DNA from: Promethearchaeota archaeon
Lineage (GTDB): Archaea; Asgardarchaeota; Lokiarchaeia; Sigyniarchaeales; SOKP01
DNA: 64,000 bases
Direction of reading: 5' to 3'
Assembly (NCBI GenBank): GCA_019058445.1
Contig: JAHPZA010000003.1
Span: forward strand, 451,516-515,515
A program made the translations under genes and the position numbers. The notes beneath the pieces are model-generated. The model had not been told where the DNA came from and made no database searches. It was given only the letters and a program-made list of their open reading frames with translations. Shown one piece after another: positions 61,922 to 64,000 of this stretch. The stretch's first letter is position 1. Each line of letters begins with the position of its first letter.

Positions 61922-63346
61922 TTATAGTTGAAGCTCTTTCAATTTCGCTCGAATTATTTCAACTTTCTCTGGTTTTAAATCGCAAAACTTCCAGAAAATA
62001 CCTCCCCCAATGAGAATTATAAAAATTGGGATTAATGCCGTGTGGAGACGAATACCCCAAATAGCTAAATCCGTTTGGGAAGCACCTGGTATGGGATTAA
62101 ATCCAGTAGCAATATGGACGGTTGTAAATATTATAGCTTGACAAATATATGATAATCTCACGAAAAACGTTCGGATTCCGAGAAATATTCCTTCTTCCCT
62201 CGTTTTTCGTTCAATAACTATTTCATCTAATACATCGCTAAGCATAGCTAAGGATATAGCATATGTAGCCCCAATCCCCACTCCAACTAACAATGTACTA
62301 ATAAAAGCACCCAATACATCGGAAACAAAAAGTAGAGGTACGGCAGCGGCGGCGGTAACTAGAAATCCAATAAAAAAAGTAATTCTGTTCCCTTTTCTAC
62401 GTGCTAACATCACCCATAATGGAACAGAGACCAGGCTTCCTAAAAGTACCCCTGCTGTAAGAAAAACTTCAGAGCTAGCAGGTTGTTTTAGTATATATTG
62501 ATTAAGATAAGGAATTGAAGCCACCATGACTACAACTAAAATTTGCCAACATGTATATGCTAGCACAAATGCCATGAAATTTCTTTTTTTTAACGCAAAC
62601 CTTAGTACTTTCCAAAAAGATGCTTTTTCCTCTTCTTTTTTTCCTTCACTAGCCAATTGCATAGCTCTATCAATCATAGTTTGATTTTCTCGGGTCCCCG
62701 GTATCATTAAAACTACACAAATTAATCCAACAATCATAATTATCGCTGCTGCAGTAAAATAGGATTGTTTATTACCATATGTAATAAATAGTGGAGGTAT
62801 AAGAACACCGATTGCAACACCCACTAAACCTAAGATTGAACCAATCCCGCCAATTTTAGTGCGTTCATTCTGAGAACGAAAACGATCGGGAGCTTGCGCT
62901 AAGAAATTAACATTCCACACTGATAAGAAAAAATCTATGAGACATGTTATAATTGTGAGATATAAGAAGATGAGTAATGCATCTTTGACTGGATCAACAT
63001 TAGGAGGCGCAAATAAGAGTAAAAAAAAGATACAATAGAGTATAGCTCCGATGAAGATCCATGGAAATCTCCTACCCCATCTTTTCCATAATATATTCGG
63101 CTTATCACTTAAATATCCGATAAATGGATCGTTGACCATGTTCCATATGCCATATATAATAAATGAGAGTAAGATAAAAAGCACTGGGAGCCCTACTTCT
63201 GTTTCATAGAAGATAAATGTTCTTGTATCAAACACTACTCCTATGAATGTAATAAGAAAATTACCTATAGCATATGATAATTGAATTCCAGTTGATGATG
63301 GTGCTTCAATACTTTCAGCCATTTTACTTTCTTTAATATTGTTCAT
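61922..63346 (-). CDS. GPH/MFS-type sodium:solute symporter, second copy
   Basis: A 474-residue membrane protein with about 12 helices. NDPFIGYLSDKPNILWKRWGRR is the TM2-3 loop of the GPH (MFS_2) family, and SDVLDEIVIERKTREEGIFLG is the TM8-9 loop. It differs from the transporter at 3525 in the loop sequence and in a longer central loop (about residues 220-240, TMIDRAMQLASEGKKEEEKA). The substrate is unknown; a glycoside or sugar acid is usual. The M28 peptidase gene lies upstream on the same strand. Confidence 0.85.
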   Translation of the reverse strand: MNNIKESKMAESIEAPSSTGIQLSYAIGNFLITFIGVVFDTRTFIFYETEVGLPVLFILLSFIIYGIWNMVNDPFIGYLSDKPNILWKRWGRRFPWIFIGAILYCIFFLLLFAPPNVDPVKDALLIFLYLTIITCLIDFFLSVWNVNFLAQAPDRFRSQNERTKIGGIGSILGLVGVAIGVLIPPLFITYGNKQSYFTAAAIIMIVGLICVVLMIPGTRENQTMIDRAMQLASEGKKEEEKASFWKVLRFALKKRNFMAFVLAYTCWQILVVVMVASIPYLNQYILKQPASSEVFLTAGVLLGSLVSVPLWVMLARRKGNRITFFIGFLVTAAAAVPLLFVSDVLGAFISTLLVGVGIGATYAISLAMLSDVLDEIVIERKTREEGIFLGIRTFFVRLSYICQAIIFTTVHIATGFNPIPGASQTDLAIWGIRLHTALIPIFIILIGGGIFWKFCDLKPEKVEIIRAKLKELQL

Positions 63347-63392
63347 TCCTTATTTTCCTCTTAATTTCTATTATCCTTTATTGAAAGAAAGT

Positions 63393-64000
63393 TTATTTTT
63401 TAATTACTCTAACACAGCGTTTTTCAATTGATTTGTTTCCAAAATTATCCATAGCCGTGAGGGAGACCTCATATTTACCGGCCTTTTCATATGCATGCCG
63501 GGTTAAGAGCCTGGGACTCTTCTCTCCATCCCCAAAGTCCCATTCAAGTTCTAATAATATGCTTTCAGGTGCACTCATCACTGTCGGATAAAAAATAACA
63601 GAAAAACCTTCTGTAATGGGATAAGGAAGAATTGAAAATGAAATATGAGGTGAGGTCACTCCTTCTTTTTTGGTGATATATTTTTGCATATCTATTTCCT
63701 GAGCATCTGCCGAAATAATATCGGCAGCGGGAATTTCTTGAATTTTTTCAATGATATATGCGTGAGCTTTTGCGGTTCGTTCCAGCTGGTCAGGAGTACA
63801 TTTATCTATAGTATCATATTTAGTATGATAAAATACTGGTTTTCCAATGACCATTATTGAAGGAACATTGGCAAAAATGAATGGAGGTAAATCACTCACT
63901 GGGAGCTGTCTTGCTGAAACATACGCAGCGGGAAATAAATTATATTTGAACACCGCATCTTTTACTATTGGCCAGAGCAAAATATTATCTGATACAAACA
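63393..64000 (-). CDS. M28-type peptidase with C-terminal PKD domain (3' part; continues beyond window)
   Basis: The open frame runs to the window edge (at least 202 residues). The piece FANVPSIMVIGKPVFYHTKYDTIDKCTPDQL contains the late His ligand (YHTKYDT) of M28 zinc aminopeptidases. The C-terminal part is a PKD domain with the WDFGDGEKSP motif and LTRHAYEKAGKYEVSLTA. PKD domains occur on secreted or surface proteins, so the enzyme is probably extracellular, cleaving peptides whose products are imported. The N-terminal catalytic residues and any signal peptide are outside the window. Confidence 0.82.
   Translation of the reverse strand, partial: FVSDNILLWPIVKDAVFKYNLFPAAYVSARQLPVSDLPPFIFANVPSIMVIGKPVFYHTKYDTIDKCTPDQLERTAKAHAYIIEKIQEIPAADIISADAQEIDMQKYITKKEGVTSPHISFSILPYPITEGFSVIFYPTVMSAPESILLELEWDFGDGEKSPRLLTRHAYEKAGKYEVSLTAMDNFGNKSIEKRCVRVIKK

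Noticed and set aside
1..64000. tRNA, rRNA, transposase or integrase genes
   Set aside because: No cloverleaf, rRNA core or transposase motif was noticed. A covariance and HMM search would be needed to exclude intron-containing or split tRNAs.

Overview
The window is AT-rich archaeal DNA that looks like an Asgard (Lokiarchaeia-like) genome. The reasons are a stand-alone gelsolin-like repeat protein (26.0-26.6 kb), a longin-like small protein (36.0-36.4 kb), a His-type (archaeal/ER) signal peptidase, archaeal TATA boxes (TTTAAATA, TATAAATA), GGTGA/GGATGA ribosome-binding sites, and many corrinoid, heterodisulfide reductase and beta-oxidation genes with archaeal/anaerobe character. The taxonomic call is an inference from gene content. 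No rRNA, tRNA, CRISPR or IS element was seen.

Layout. 0-3.4 kb: three tandem UroD-fold methyltransferase paralogs (the first cut by the window edge), divergent from a corrinoid protein. 3.5-8.7 kb: a GPH-type transporter, a D-2-hydroxyacid dehydrogenase, a second type of UroD/MtaA-like methyltransferase and a HisC-like aminotransferase. 9.1-25.3 kb: acyl-CoA and ketone metabolism (two SDRs, three 3-hydroxyacyl-CoA dehydrogenases, a FATP-type acyl-CoA synthetase, a BKACE enzyme, an NMO-like flavoprotein, a thiolase), mixed with an AEC carrier, a duplicated membrane protein and a GH4 glycosidase. 25.3-30.4 kb: DUF1326, gelsolin-like protein, CPBP protease, type-B carboxylesterase and two remnants of a broken acyl-CoA synthetase gene. 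30.5-42 kb: two radical SAM paralogs, flavodoxin, signal peptidase, longin-like protein and several small membrane or zinc-ribbon proteins. 42.0-43.5 kb: a structured intergenic region followed by three tandem Cys-rich mini-proteins. 43.7-56.5 kb: an 11-gene operon for a very large Hdr/Flx/Frh electron-transfer complex. 56.5-64 kb: a coiled-coil protein, metallophosphoesterase, a second NMO-like protein, a second GPH transporter and an M28 peptidase with a PKD domain (cut by the window edge).

How the parts fit. Acyl-CoA synthetase, 3-hydroxyacyl-CoA dehydrogenases, thiolase and BKACE suggest breakdown (or synthesis) of fatty or keto acids, which releases NADH and other reduced carriers. The Hdr operon carries HdrC, HdrB, a split HdrA pair, a fused double HdrA, two MvhD proteins, a FlxA-like NAD(P)H module, AsrA/FlxB-like and FlxC-like ferredoxins and an FrhB-like F420 module. 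It is the obvious candidate for balancing NAD(P)H, F420H2, ferredoxin and thiol/disulfide pools by flavin-based bifurcation or confurcation. The corrinoid and methyltransferase genes could feed methyl groups into the same C1/redox network. The most notable points are the double-HdrA Hdr-Flx-Frh operon, the Cys-rich triplet directly in front of it, and the acyl-CoA synthetase relic that flanks the CPBP-carboxylesterase pair.
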